From assembly GCF_001570585.1 (NCBI RefSeq), contig NZ_BBXF01000001.1:124001-188000 (forward strand): a stretch of DNA of 64,000 nt, read 5' to 3'. The translations under genes and the position numbers were made by a program. Each line of letters begins with the position of its first letter. The stretch's first letter is position 1. The notes below the pieces were generated by a model. That model did no database searches. It was not told the origin of the DNA and was given only the letters and a program-made list of their open reading frames with translations. Shown here piece after piece: positions 17,719 through 24,939 of the stretch. Source of the DNA: Herbidospora daliensis. Lineage in GTDB: Bacteria; Actinomycetota; Actinomycetes; Streptosporangiales; Streptosporangiaceae.

Positions 17719-18735
17719 ATGAGCGACGTGGGGATCAGGGATGTCGCCGCCCGAGCCGGCGTCTCGCCCGGCACCGTGTCCAACGTGCTCAACCGGCCGG
17801 AGAAGGTGTCGCCCGCGACCCGCGCGAAGGTCGAGGCGGCGGTCCGTGAGCTGGGGTTCGTGCGCCACGGGTCGGCGTCCACGCTGCGGGCCGGGCACAG
17901 CAAGACCATCGGCCTGTCGGTGATCGACATCGGCAACCCGTTCTTCACCGACGTCACGGCCGGGGTCGAGGAGGTCGCCAGCGACCTCGGCTACGCCGTC
18001 ATCCTGAGCAACTCGGCCGGGTCCCGGGCCAAGGAGGAGCGCAACCTGCTCGTGCTGGCCGAACAGCGGGTGCGCGGGGTGCTGATCACCCCCTCCGACG
18101 AGGACCTCGATCGGCTCGACCGGCTGCGCGCGCGGGGCATCGCGGTCGTCCTGGTCGACCACCCGGCCCACTGCCCCGACCAGTGCTCGGTCGCGGTCAA
18201 CGACATCGGCGGGGGCATGACGGCGGTGCGCCACCTGACCGACACCGGCGCGAAGTCGATCGTGTACGTCACGGGCCCGCTCACCATCCGCCAGTGCCTC
18301 GACCGCAGGGCGGGCGCCGAACGCGCCTACGGCCGCCCGCTGCCGGTGATCGAGATGGCCGCGATGACCCCCCGCGCCGGTCAGCAGGCGGCCGAGAAGC
18401 TGCTCTCCGAGGGCGACCTGCCCGACGCCGTGTTCTGCGCCAACGACCTGCTCGCGCTCGGCCTGATGCGCGGCCTCACCCACGCGGGGGTCCGGGTGCC
18501 GGGCGACGTCGCGGTGATCGGCTACGACGACATCGACTTCGCGGCGGCCTCGGCGGTGTCGCTGACCTCGATCCGCCAGCCCACCCACCAGCTCGGCCGG
18601 GTGGCGACCGAACTGCTGCTCGACGAGTGCGACAACCCGGCCACCCACGCCCACCAGCAGATCATGTTCCAGCCCGAACTGGTGGTGCGCGAGTCGACCC
18701 AGGGTCAGGCGGGCAGGGCCTCGTTCGACAGGTAG
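17719..18735 (+). CDS. LacI-family transcriptional regulator (338 aa), probable rhamnose regulator
   Basis: N-terminal LacI helix-turn-helix (GIRDVAARAGVSPGTVSNVLNRPEKVSPATRAKVEAAV) and hinge helix (ASTLRAGHSKTIGL), then a sugar-binding core (about 60-330) with VIDIGNPFFTDV, ...VRGVLITPSDEDLDRL..., DAVFCANDLLALGLMRGL and VAVIGYDDIDFAAASAVSLTSIRQP. No Shine-Dalgarno is visible before the ATG at 17719; an inverted repeat occupies that place. Divergence from the rha transporter operon makes that operon its probable target, with the imported sugar or a metabolite as inducer. Its last 31 bases overlap the end of the convergent gene at 18705-19019. Confidence 0.9.
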   Translation: MSDVGIRDVAARAGVSPGTVSNVLNRPEKVSPATRAKVEAAVRELGFVRHGSASTLRAGHSKTIGLSVIDIGNPFFTDVTAGVEEVASDLGYAVILSNSAGSRAKEERNLLVLAEQRVRGVLITPSDEDLDRLDRLRARGIAVVLVDHPAHCPDQCSVAVNDIGGGMTAVRHLTDTGAKSIVYVTGPLTIRQCLDRRAGAERAYGRPLPVIEMAAMTPRAGQQAAEKLLSEGDLPDAVFCANDLLALGLMRGLTHAGVRVPGDVAVIGYDDIDFAAASAVSLTSIRQPTHQLGRVATELLLDECDNPATHAHQQIMFQPELVVRESTQGQAGRASFDR

Positions 18736-19019
18736 ACCCATGCGGAGATCCCCGACTTGAGGGTGACGAGGCGGCGGGCGTACTCGACGCCCTCGTAGGC
18801 GTCGGCGGCGGCCAGTTCCTCGGCGCTGAGCTGGTAGATGACGCCCAGCACCTCTTCACCGGGCGAGCGCCGCACGATGGGGAACGTGCCGCCGGTGAGC
18901 GTGATCGTGGTCAGGCGGTGGTTCGGCAGCGCGTCGGGGCGACCTTCCAGGCGGCGGCCGAACTGGGCGAGCTGCACCCGTTCGAGCTGGAGGGTGCCGT
19001 AGGAGAACAGAAAGATCAC
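18705..19019 (-). CDS. Gamma-glutamylcyclotransferase (AIG2)-like protein (104 aa)
   Basis: Small beta-barrel protein. The N-terminal FSYGTLQLERVQ holds the family's YGTL substrate loop, followed by GRRLEGRPDALPNHRL, GTFPIVRRSPGEEVLGVIYQLS and EELAAADAYEGVEYARRLV (candidate catalytic Glu). The GTG at 19019 overlaps the stop of the quinone oxidoreductase gene by 4 bases, so both are made from one message; the longer in-frame extension would only run through that gene. Members cleave gamma-glutamyl amines or glutathione-type peptides, but many are uncharacterised. The 3' end overlaps lacI antiparallel by 31 bases. Confidence 0.8.
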   Translation of the reverse strand: MIFLFSYGTLQLERVQLAQFGRRLEGRPDALPNHRLTTITLTGGTFPIVRRSPGEEVLGVIYQLSAEELAAADAYEGVEYARRLVTLKSGISAWVYLSNEALPA

Positions 19020-19921
19020 CCGCCCAGTGTGCCAGTGAGCAGCGTCTTGCCGACGACCGCCCGGCCCTCCATGGCGGCGTGCGCCGCCGCCGCGCCGGCC
19101 AGCGGGAACGTCTGCCCGATGACGGGCTTGAGCACGCCTTCCGCCGTCAGCCGCAGCGCCTCGGTGAGGTGGCGGACCCGGTCGTCCTTCGACAGTTGCG
19201 CGACCTCGATGCCGGTCGCGGTGACGTCGCCGCGCCCGACCGTTGTGAAGGCGCCCCCGGCGGCGCCGTGGGCGGAGAACCGGCCGCCGGGCTCGACCAG
19301 GGGGACCGCGCGGGCGCCGAGCGCGCCGCCGACGTTGTCGAGCACGACGTCGGCGCGCGGCCACTCGGGGTCGGCCGCGTCGACGAGCAGGTCGGCGCCG
19401 AGCCCGTCGAGCAGTGGCAGCTTGGCGGCCCGCGCGACCGCGATGACCGTCGCCCCCCGGGCCCGCGCGAGCTGGATCTCCAGCACCCCGAGCCCGCCAC
19501 TGGCCCCCACCACGAGCACGGTGTCCGAGGGGCCGATCCCGGTCGCCTCGAACAGCGCGAGCGCGGTCGTGGCGTCGTGCAGCAGGGCGGCGGCGTCGGG
19601 CGTCGTGACGCCGTCGGGGATCGCCACCACCGAGACGGCCGCCGCTTTGGAGGCGTAACCGCCGTAGCCGTCCGTGTACCCGGCCACCCTCCGGCCGTGC
19701 GGGTCGGTGCCGGCCACTCCACCGCCGGGGACGTACGGCGGCCGGATCGGCCAGAAGTCGCGTCCCAGCCCCGACCGGACCACGGTCTCCAGGAGGAGGG
19801 TGTCGGAGACCTCCACGTCGACCAGGGCCTCGCCGTCGCCGGGGACCGGGTCGGCCGTCTCCACGAGTTCCAGCACGTCGGGGCCGCCGAACCGGGTCAC
19901 CATCGCCACTTGTGTCGTCAT
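19016..19921 (-). CDS. NADPH:quinone oxidoreductase family protein (301 aa)
   Basis: Zinc-free medium-chain reductase. N-terminal GroES-like domain (MTTQVAMVTRFGGPDVLELVETADPVPGDGEALVDV), then a Rossmann domain with the nucleotide loop VLVVGASGGLGVLEIQLARA and VIAVARAAKLPLLDGLGADLLVDA. No structural-zinc Cys cluster. Such enzymes reduce quinones or reactive enones with NADPH. The gene diverges from a MerR regulator across 54 bases that contain a clean 16-bp operator, suggesting induction by an electrophile or oxidant. It is followed by the coupled GGCT-like gene, which would fit a glutathione/mycothiol-related or thiol-stress role (inference). Confidence 0.87.
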   Translation of the reverse strand: MTTQVAMVTRFGGPDVLELVETADPVPGDGEALVDVEVSDTLLLETVVRSGLGRDFWPIRPPYVPGGGVAGTDPHGRRVAGYTDGYGGYASKAAAVSVVAIPDGVTTPDAAALLHDATTALALFEATGIGPSDTVLVVGASGGLGVLEIQLARARGATVIAVARAAKLPLLDGLGADLLVDAADPEWPRADVVLDNVGGALGARAVPLVEPGGRFSAHGAAGGAFTTVGRGDVTATGIEVAQLSKDDRVRHLTEALRLTAEGVLKPVIGQTFPLAGAAAAHAAMEGRAVVGKTLLTGTLGG

Positions 19922-19938
19922 GTGCGGCAGACTAGAAG

Positions 19939-19954
19939 TTCAACATTTGTTGAA
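19939..19954. promoter_or_regulatory. MerR operator candidate TTCAACA-TT-TGTTGAA
   Basis: Perfect 7+7 bp palindrome with a 2-bp centre in the 54-base gap between the divergent oxidoreductase (start 19921) and merR (start 19976). The dyad and the position fit a MerR-family operator serving both promoters. Confidence 0.7.
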
Positions 19955-19975
19955 GTCAACCCTCGGGAGGCCCTG

Positions 19976-20365
19976 ATGACGCTCACGGTCGGAGACCTGG
20001 CCCGCGCGAGCGGCGTCGCCCCGTCGGCGGTCCGCTTCTACGAGGCCCACGGCCTGCTGGCGGCCGAGCGGACCTCGGGCAACCAGCGGCGTTTCCGGGA
20101 GTCCGACGTGTGCCGGACCAAGGTCATCCGCGTCGCCCAGCGGGTCGGCCTGTCGGTGGCGGAGATCAAAGAGGTCCTGGACGACCTCCCGCCGGCCCCC
20201 TCCCCCGGCGACTGGATGCGCCTGGCGGAGAGTCTCGTCGCCGAGGCGCAGCGCCGGATCCGCCACCTGGAGCAGGTCCTCGGCGAGATCACCGGCGGCG
20301 GGAAGCTCTGCGAAACGGAAGAGCCGGCCGCCATGGGCGGCCGGCTCCGGGATCACTTGGCGTAG
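19976..20365 (+). CDS. MerR-family transcriptional regulator (129 aa), SoxR-like without the Fe-S motif
   Basis: Short MerR protein: helix-turn-helix [38 protein letters not shown] at residues 3-40, second HTH-like element [17 protein letters not shown], then the dimerisation helix. The sequence resembles the SoxR branch, but the CxxCxCxxxxxC iron-sulfur loop is missing; only two cysteines remain (ESDVCRTK and GKLCETEE). GGGAGG lies 5 bases ahead of the ATG. Probable target: the divergent quinone oxidoreductase/GGCT operon through the palindrome at 19939-19954. The last 13 bases overlap the convergent rpmE2 gene. Confidence 0.85.
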   Translation: MTLTVGDLARASGVAPSAVRFYEAHGLLAAERTSGNQRRFRESDVCRTKVIRVAQRVGLSVAEIKEVLDDLPPAPSPGDWMRLAESLVAEAQRRIRHLEQVLGEITGGGKLCETEEPAAMGGRLRDHLA

Positions 20366-20595
20366 CGGCGGCGGAAGCGCTCGACGCGCCCGGCCGAGTC
20401 CACCACGCGGTTCTTGCCCGTGTAGAACGGGTGGCTGGCGGAGCTGACGTCGACGTCGACGACCGGGTAGGTCTGACCGTCCTCCCACTCCACCGTCTTG
20501 TTCGACCGCACCGTCGACCGGGTCAGGATCGCGAAGCCCGCGCTCGGGTCGCGGAAGACCACGGGACGGTACTCGGGGTGGATGCCCTTCTTCAT
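20353..20595 (-). CDS. rpmE2: 50S ribosomal protein L31 type B, zinc-free (80 aa)
   Basis: Full-length L31 of the cysteine-free type ([16 protein letters not shown], then [48 protein letters not shown]). It lacks the CxxC zinc ligands of the housekeeping form, so it can replace it in ribosomes when zinc is scarce and release bound zinc. A GAGAGGAG Shine-Dalgarno lies inside the end of rpmG, whose stop is only 3 bases upstream; the two form an operon behind a Zur-like box. Confidence 0.95.
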   Translation of the reverse strand: MKKGIHPEYRPVVFRDPSAGFAILTRSTVRSNKTVEWEDGQTYPVVDVDVSSASHPFYTGKNRVVDSAGRVERFRRRYAK

Positions 20596-20598
20596 GCG

Positions 20599-20763
20599 CT
20601 AGCGCTCCTCTCGGAAGGTCACGTGCTGCCGGATGACGGGGTCGTACTTGCGCAACTCCATCCGGTCGGGGTCGTTGCGGCGGTTCTTCCTGGTCACATA
20701 GGTCACGCCGGTACCGGCGGTGGACCGCAGCCGGACCAGCGGACGGAGCTCACTTCGCTTCAC
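20599..20763 (-). CDS. rpmG: 50S ribosomal protein L33, zinc-free (54 aa)
   Basis: Complete L33 (GTG start at 20763; [51 protein letters not shown]). There are no cysteines, so this is the zinc-independent paralogue. No Shine-Dalgarno precedes the GTG; instead a Zur-type palindrome ends 5 bases upstream, so the message is likely to be leaderless or very short-leadered and shut off by Zur when zinc is plentiful. It leads directly into rpmE2. Confidence 0.93.
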   Translation of the reverse strand: MKRSELRPLVRLRSTAGTGVTYVTRKNRRNDPDRMELRKYDPVIRQHVTFREER

Positions 20764-20767
20764 GGGA

Positions 20768-20784
20768 TCGAAAACCGTTTTCAA
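20768..20784 (-). promoter_or_regulatory. Zur box candidate (TTGAAAACGGTTTTCGA)
   Basis: Near-perfect palindrome (GAAAAC-GGTTTTC core) matching the actinobacterial Zur pattern TGAAAAtgaTTTTCA in shape, placed just before the zinc-free L33/L31 pair, a classic Zur target. It also covers the last codons of the upstream membrane-protein gene (stop at 20781). Confidence 0.72.
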
Positions 20785-21371
20785 TGGCCGGATATTCCCG
20801 CCCTTGTCCGCCGGTAGTAGGACCACCCGGCGAGCGGGAGGGCGACCGTCCAGGCGAGGAAGAGCGGCAGCCCGACGAAGGCCCCGGTCAGCGTGAAGGG
20901 GTCGGCCGGGCTCGCCTCGGCGACGGCCCGCGGGATCCGGAACGGCAGCGTGAGCGAGTAGCCGACCAGCACGAGAGAGCCCAGGACAGCCGGGGTGAGC
21001 GGCACCCACGGGTGGACGCGGCGGCCGCCCAGCACCGGGACCCACGCGGGGTAGACCAGTCCCCACCTGCTGATCAGCCCGAGTGACAGGACCCCGCCCA
21101 GCAGGGCCAGCAGCGACAGGACCCCGAGGTAGAGGGCGCCGGCGGGGACGCCCAGGATGCCGTCCTCCGGGTAGCCCTCGGTGCCGTTGGCGCGCCCGTG
21201 GTACCAGGCGTCGAAGCTCGCCTCGTTGGCGAGGAAGGGGATGCCGAGCATCCAGGGGATGTGCAACGGCACGAAACCGAGGACGGGCGCCGCCCAGCCC
21301 ACCGTTCCGGCCACCCGCGCCCATCGGGGCGGCGGGGGAACCGTCGTCAGCGTCATGGCCGTAGCATCCAC
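20781..21371 (-). CDS. Hypothetical integral membrane protein (196 aa)
   Basis: I do not recognise the family. It has four or five hydrophobic segments (around [60 protein letters not shown] and [20 protein letters not shown]) joined by short loops. The first loop holds [22 protein letters not shown], a probable extracellular segment. The start may be the ATG at 21371 or the in-frame ATG at 21356 (MTLTTV). Its stop codon falls inside the Zur-type palindrome before rpmG, so read-through from this gene could also transcribe the ribosomal pair. Confidence 0.75.
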   Translation of the reverse strand: MDATAMTLTTVPPPPRWARVAGTVGWAAPVLGFVPLHIPWMLGIPFLANEASFDAWYHGRANGTEGYPEDGILGVPAGALYLGVLSLLALLGGVLSLGLISRWGLVYPAWVPVLGGRRVHPWVPLTPAVLGSLVLVGYSLTLPFRIPRAVAEASPADPFTLTGAFVGLPLFLAWTVALPLAGWSYYRRTRAGISGH

Positions 21372-21426
21372 GCGACCGCCTGTGACCGGCCTGAGAGACG
21401 CTGATGATCCTCTCAGCCGGCCCTCC

Positions 21427-21837
21427 TCAGGAGTCGAGCACGGCGGCGACGGCTTCGATCTCGACGAGCTGGCCCTCGTATCCGAGCACGGTGACCCCCA
21501 TCAGGGTGCTCGGCACGTCGTGCTCGCCGAAGGTGTCCCGGACCACCTGCCAGGCGGTGACCAGATCCTCCCGCAGGGTGGACGCGACGAGCACCCGCGT
21601 GCTGATGACGTCCCGCAACGACGCGCCGGCGTCGGCGAGGGCGGTCTGCATGTTCTCGATCGCCTTGGCCGCCTGGGCCGCGTAGTCGCCGGGCGCCGCC
21701 GTCGAGCCGTCGTCGTTCAGGGGGCACGCCCCGGCGAGGAAGATGAGCCGCGACCCGGCGGGCGCGGTGGCCGCGTAGGCGTACTGAGCCACGTCGGACA
21801 GGGAAGCGGACCGAATCAAAGTGACGGCGCTGGACAT
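21427..21837 (-). CDS. RidA/YjgF-family protein lacking the catalytic Arg (136 aa)
   Basis: YjgF/YER057c/UK114 fold: IFLAGACPLNDDGSTAAPGDYAAQ, QAAKAIENMQTALADAGASLRDV, ...FGEHDVPSTLMGVTVLG..., VEIEAVAAV. Archetypal RidA enzymes deaminate reactive enamines/imines with an Arg near the C-terminus (in a PxR context). In my by-eye alignment that position is Thr (PST), so this copy probably belongs to a non-deaminase Rid subgroup. ATG at 21837. Its 5' end faces the GH95-like gene across 169 bases holding a perfect palindrome, which could act on either gene. Confidence 0.83.
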   Translation of the reverse strand: MSSAVTLIRSASLSDVAQYAYAATAPAGSRLIFLAGACPLNDDGSTAAPGDYAAQAAKAIENMQTALADAGASLRDVISTRVLVASTLREDLVTAWQVVRDTFGEHDVPSTLMGVTVLGYEGQLVEIEAVAAVLDS

Positions 21838-21953
21838 GGGCCCCAATGCTGGCACGGGCCGACGCCCGCCGCCTCCCCATTTCCGAAGCGTCGCCGTTAT
21901 CGATTTGTGACTTTCGGCGCTCTTTGAAACCTCCCCGCAACAATCTACGGTGC

Positions 21954-21969
21954 GGGATAACGTTATCCC
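21954..21969. promoter_or_regulatory. Perfect 16-bp palindrome, LacI-type operator candidate
   Basis: GGGATAACGTTATCCC, a complete dyad with a central CG, 37 bases ahead of the ATG of the secreted GH95-like glycosidase. This is the usual form of an operator for a LacI-family sugar regulator. It differs from the AAACGTTT sites at the rha locus, so a regulator encoded elsewhere is likely. Confidence 0.72.
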
Positions 21970-22006
21970 ACTTCCGCCGTCCGGGCCACCACGGAAAGGC
22001 ATCTCC

Positions 22007-24730
22007 ATGATCAGATCGCGTGGCTTCGCCATGGCCACCGCGCTCGCCCTGCTCGCCGGCCTGTCCACGGCGACGCCGGCGCAGGCCGCCACCCCCACCG
22101 CCGACCAGCAGTGGAGCGCCGTCCAGTCGCTCGTCGGGGCGGTGAAGGGCCGCTGGACCAACCAGGCCTACACCGGCTCGGTCACCGACACGATGCCCGA
22201 CACCGCGCTCCTCGGGAACGGCGACGTCGGCGTCGTCTCGGGCGGCGGCGACGGGTTCAAGACGTTCCGGATCGCCAAGGGCGACTTCTGGACCGCCAGC
22301 AACAACCGGTCGCTCGTCGCGCTCGGGTCGGTCTCGATCAACCCGGTGAGCAGCAGCGGGTCGCCGAACCTGGCGCTCGGGTCGACGGCGACGGCGTCCA
22401 GTTCGCACTCCTCCTTCCCGCCGAGCCGGGCCGTCAACGGCGGCTGGGGCTCCGGCTACGAGGGCTGGGTCTCCACCATCGGCAAGCCGCAGACCATCAC
22501 CCTCGACCTGGGGTCGGCCAAGACCTTCACCCGGTACGTCCTGCGCCACGACGCCGCCGCCCGCCCCAACGAGACGGCCAACACCACCAAGAGCTGGACG
22601 TTCCAGACCAGCGAGAACAACTCCAGCTGGACCACCCGCGACACCGTCACCGCCAACACCGCCGCCACGACCGACCGGACCGTCGGCACGATCACCGCCC
22701 GGTACGTGCGGCTGGTGATCAGCGAGCCCACCCAGGGGACCACCTCCGACAGCACGACCAACCCCCGGGCGCGCATCGGCCAGTTCGAGCTGTACAACGG
22801 GACCGGCAGCGGCGGCGGGAGCACCTCGTTCCTGGAGGAGCAGAACATCCTCAAGGGCGACGTCGACACCACGATGAGCCTCGGCGGCGCGCCCGTGACC
22901 ATGCGGACGTGGGTGGGCGCCACCGACAACCTGGTCGTCACCCGCATCCAGGCCAGCGCCGCCACCACGATCAGGGTCTCGAACACCACCCAGATCCAGA
23001 ACGGCCGGTCGGGCTTCACCAGCACGTCGGGCACCTCGGGCGGCACGATCTGGGCGGCCCGGCAGACCTCCTCGGGCCAGTGGACCTCCCGCGCGGCCAT
23101 CGCCACCCGCGTCATCGGCGGCACCCAGTCGGTCGCGAACAACCAGATCACCGTCGCCATCCCGGCCGGCGGCGTGGTGAACGTCGTCACGGGCGTCGCC
23201 GGCGGCGGCACCAGCACCAGCGACCCGGCCCCGGCCGCGCGCGGCCTCGCCGACGCGCAGTCGGCCTCCAGCGTCGACACGCAGTACGCCGCCCACCTCG
23301 AATGGTGGAAGCAGTACTGGCTGAAGTCCTACGTCGACCTCGACGACGACGTGCTGGAGCGCTACTACTACGCCGCCCAGTACTTCATCGGCTCCGCCAG
23401 CCGCGCCGGGAAGACCGCGCCGGGCCTGTTCGGCATCTGGGCCACGACGGACTATCCGTTGTGGGGCGGCGACATGCACCTGAACTACAACTGGATCGCC
23501 AACTTCTACGGCGTCTACTCCTCCAACCGCCCCGAGCTGGCCCTGCCGGTGTTCGACCTGGTCAGCGCCTACCTGCCGGAGGCCCGCCGGCGGGCCACGC
23601 AGGACCTGAGCCGGGTCAACTCCGGCTACGTGAACGGCCGTTTCCCGGGCGGCGGGGTGCCGTCGGGGGTGCTGTTCCCGGTCGGCATCGCGCCGAACGG
23701 CTCGACCGCCGACGACAACTACCACCAGCAGGTCGGCAACAGCCTGTTCACCGCGACCCAGTACGTCGCCTACTGGCAGTACACCCGCGACCAGACGTGG
23801 CTCTCGCAGCGGGGTTATCCCTTCATGAAGGAGGTCGTCACGTTCTTCCAGTACTGGCTGCAGCTGGAGAACAACCGGTTCAACCTCTACTCGGGCCCGC
23901 ACGAGGGCACCTGGGCCCGCAACTCCGGCGCCGACCTGGGCATGCTGCGCACGCTGCTGACCACCACGATCGACGCGAGCACCCGGCTGAACGTCGACTC
24001 GGGCCTCCGGGCCACCTGGCAGGACATGCTGAACCGGCTCGCGCCGGTCCCGCGGACGACGTACAACGGCGTGCAGGTGTTCGCGCTCGGCGACCCCGGC
24101 ACCCTGAGCGACGGGCGGGCCATCCGGCCCGGCGACAACACCGTCAACCTGGAGTTCGTGCACCCCGGTGAGGCGCTGGGCATCAACGGCCCGGCGGCCG
24201 ACCGCCAGGTCGCGATCCAGACCCTCGACGCGATGAACTCCTGGGGCCAGGACAACTCCTTCCCCAAGGTCTTCACCCAGGCGGCGCGGGTCGGCTACCC
24301 GGCCCAGTCGCTCATCGACCGGCTGAAGACCCAGATCGCCAACCGGTCGGCGGCCAACCTGCGGGTGACCGACCCGCACCACGGCCTGGAGAAGTCGGGC
24401 ACCGTCGAGGCGATCAACAGCCTGCTGCTGCAGAGCGACCTCGGGATCATGCGGGTCTTCCCGGTCTGGCCGTCGGGCAGGAACGGCTCGTTCGTGAAGC
24501 TGCGCGCCAAGGACGGCTTCGTGGTCTCGTCGGCGCGGGAGAACGGGCAGGCGGCCTACGTCGACGTCACCAGCACGGCGGGCGCGCAGCTGCGGCTGCA
24601 GAACCCGTGGCCGGGACGCGGCGTGAGCGTCGTCCGGGTCGGCGGCGGGTCGGTGTCGCCGTCGGTGAGCAACGATGTCATCACTTTCTCCACCGTTGCG
24701 GGGGCGACCTACTCGATCACAGCCAACTAG
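22007..24730 (+). CDS. Secreted GH95-like glycoside hydrolase with inserted discoidin domain (907 aa)
   Basis: Exported enzyme, probably an alpha-L-fucosidase/galactosidase-type exo-glycosidase of the six-hairpin class. A signal peptide (about 1-28, ending AQAA) is followed by the start of the N-terminal beta-sandwich (PDTALLGNGDVGVVSGGGDG). That domain is interrupted at about 119-265 by an F5/8 type C (discoidin) carbohydrate-binding module (NLALGSTATASSSH ... ITLDLGSAKTFTRYVLRHD ... RYVRLVIS), then resumes (LEEQNILKGDVDTTMSLGG). The (alpha/alpha)6 catalytic region covers about 430-820 (YYAAQYFIGSAS, PLWGGDMHLNYNWIANFYG, NSLFTATQYVAYWQYTRD). The start at 22007 gives a clean signal peptide. 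Family assignment within GH95-like proteins is inferred. Confidence 0.82.
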   Translation: MIRSRGFAMATALALLAGLSTATPAQAATPTADQQWSAVQSLVGAVKGRWTNQAYTGSVTDTMPDTALLGNGDVGVVSGGGDGFKTFRIAKGDFWTASNNRSLVALGSVSINPVSSSGSPNLALGSTATASSSHSSFPPSRAVNGGWGSGYEGWVSTIGKPQTITLDLGSAKTFTRYVLRHDAAARPNETANTTKSWTFQTSENNSSWTTRDTVTANTAATTDRTVGTITARYVRLVISEPTQGTTSDSTTNPRARIGQFELYNGTGSGGGSTSFLEEQNILKGDVDTTMSLGGAPVTMRTWVGATDNLVVTRIQASAATTIRVSNTTQIQNGRSGFTSTSGTSGGTIWAARQTSSGQWTSRAAIATRVIGGTQSVANNQITVAIPAGGVVNVVTGVAGGGTSTSDPAPAARGLADAQSASSVDTQYAAHLEWWKQYWLKSYVDLDDDVLERYYYAAQYFIGSASRAGKTAPGLFGIWATTDYPLWGGDMHLNYNWIANFYGVYSSNRPELALPVFDLVSAYLPEARRRATQDLSRVNSGYVNGRFPGGGVPSGVLFPVGIAPNGSTADDNYHQQVGNSLFTATQYVAYWQYTRDQTWLSQRGYPFMKEVVTFFQYWLQLENNRFNLYSGPHEGTWARNSGADLGMLRTLLTTTIDASTRLNVDSGLRATWQDMLNRLAPVPRTTYNGVQVFALGDPGTLSDGRAIRPGDNTVNLEFVHPGEALGINGPAADRQVAIQTLDAMNSWGQDNSFPKVFTQAARVGYPAQSLIDRLKTQIANRSAANLRVTDPHHGLEKSGTVEAINSLLLQSDLGIMRVFPVWPSGRNGSFVKLRAKDGFVVSSARENGQAAYVDVTSTAGAQLRLQNPWPGRGVSVVRVGGGSVSPSVSNDVITFSTVAGATYSITAN

Positions 24731-24739
24731 ATCACCCGA

Positions 24740-24770
24740 AAGGCCGGTCACCACGTGTGGCCGGCCTTTT
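24740..24770 (+). terminator. Intrinsic terminator after the GH95-like gene
   Basis: 12-bp stem AAGGCCGGTCAC (24740-24751), loop CACGT, GTGGCCGGCCTT (24757-24768) with a single T-G wobble, followed by a T-run. It lies 10 bases after the stop codon. Confidence 0.9.
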
Positions 24771-24922
24771 CTGCGCGCAAAAAAGACAAACTATCTTGCA
24801 AGAAGACGACGACCCCCCTACCAAATACCGGCATACGCGACAAAAGCCCCGAATAGCAAGGGCTTGACAGGACTTGAGGGCAATGCAACTCTCGCAAGCA
24901 TGTTACAAGAATATGAAAATAG

Positions 24923-24939
24923 ATTCGAGTAACTCGAAT
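24923..24939. promoter_or_regulatory. IclR autoregulatory operator candidate ATTCGAG-TAA-CTCGAAT
   Basis: Perfect 7+7 bp dyad overlapping the iclR start codon (ATG at 24938). A second palindrome, TCTTGCAAGA, lies upstream at 24794-24803. A -10-like TATGAA (24912-24917) would start transcription at the edge of the dyad, so binding should block the promoter. No Shine-Dalgarno is visible. Confidence 0.62.

Noticed and set aside
18705-19364. Longer 219-codon version of the GGCT-like gene
   Set aside because: The extra N-terminal part lies wholly inside the quinone oxidoreductase gene in another frame and is low-complexity; the GTG at 19019 with a 4-base overlap is convincing.
21413-24754. Minus-strand open frame of 1113 codons opposite the GH95-like gene
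   Set aside because: Spans the terminator, a palindromic operator and the RidA gene in the wrong frame; no coherent domain.
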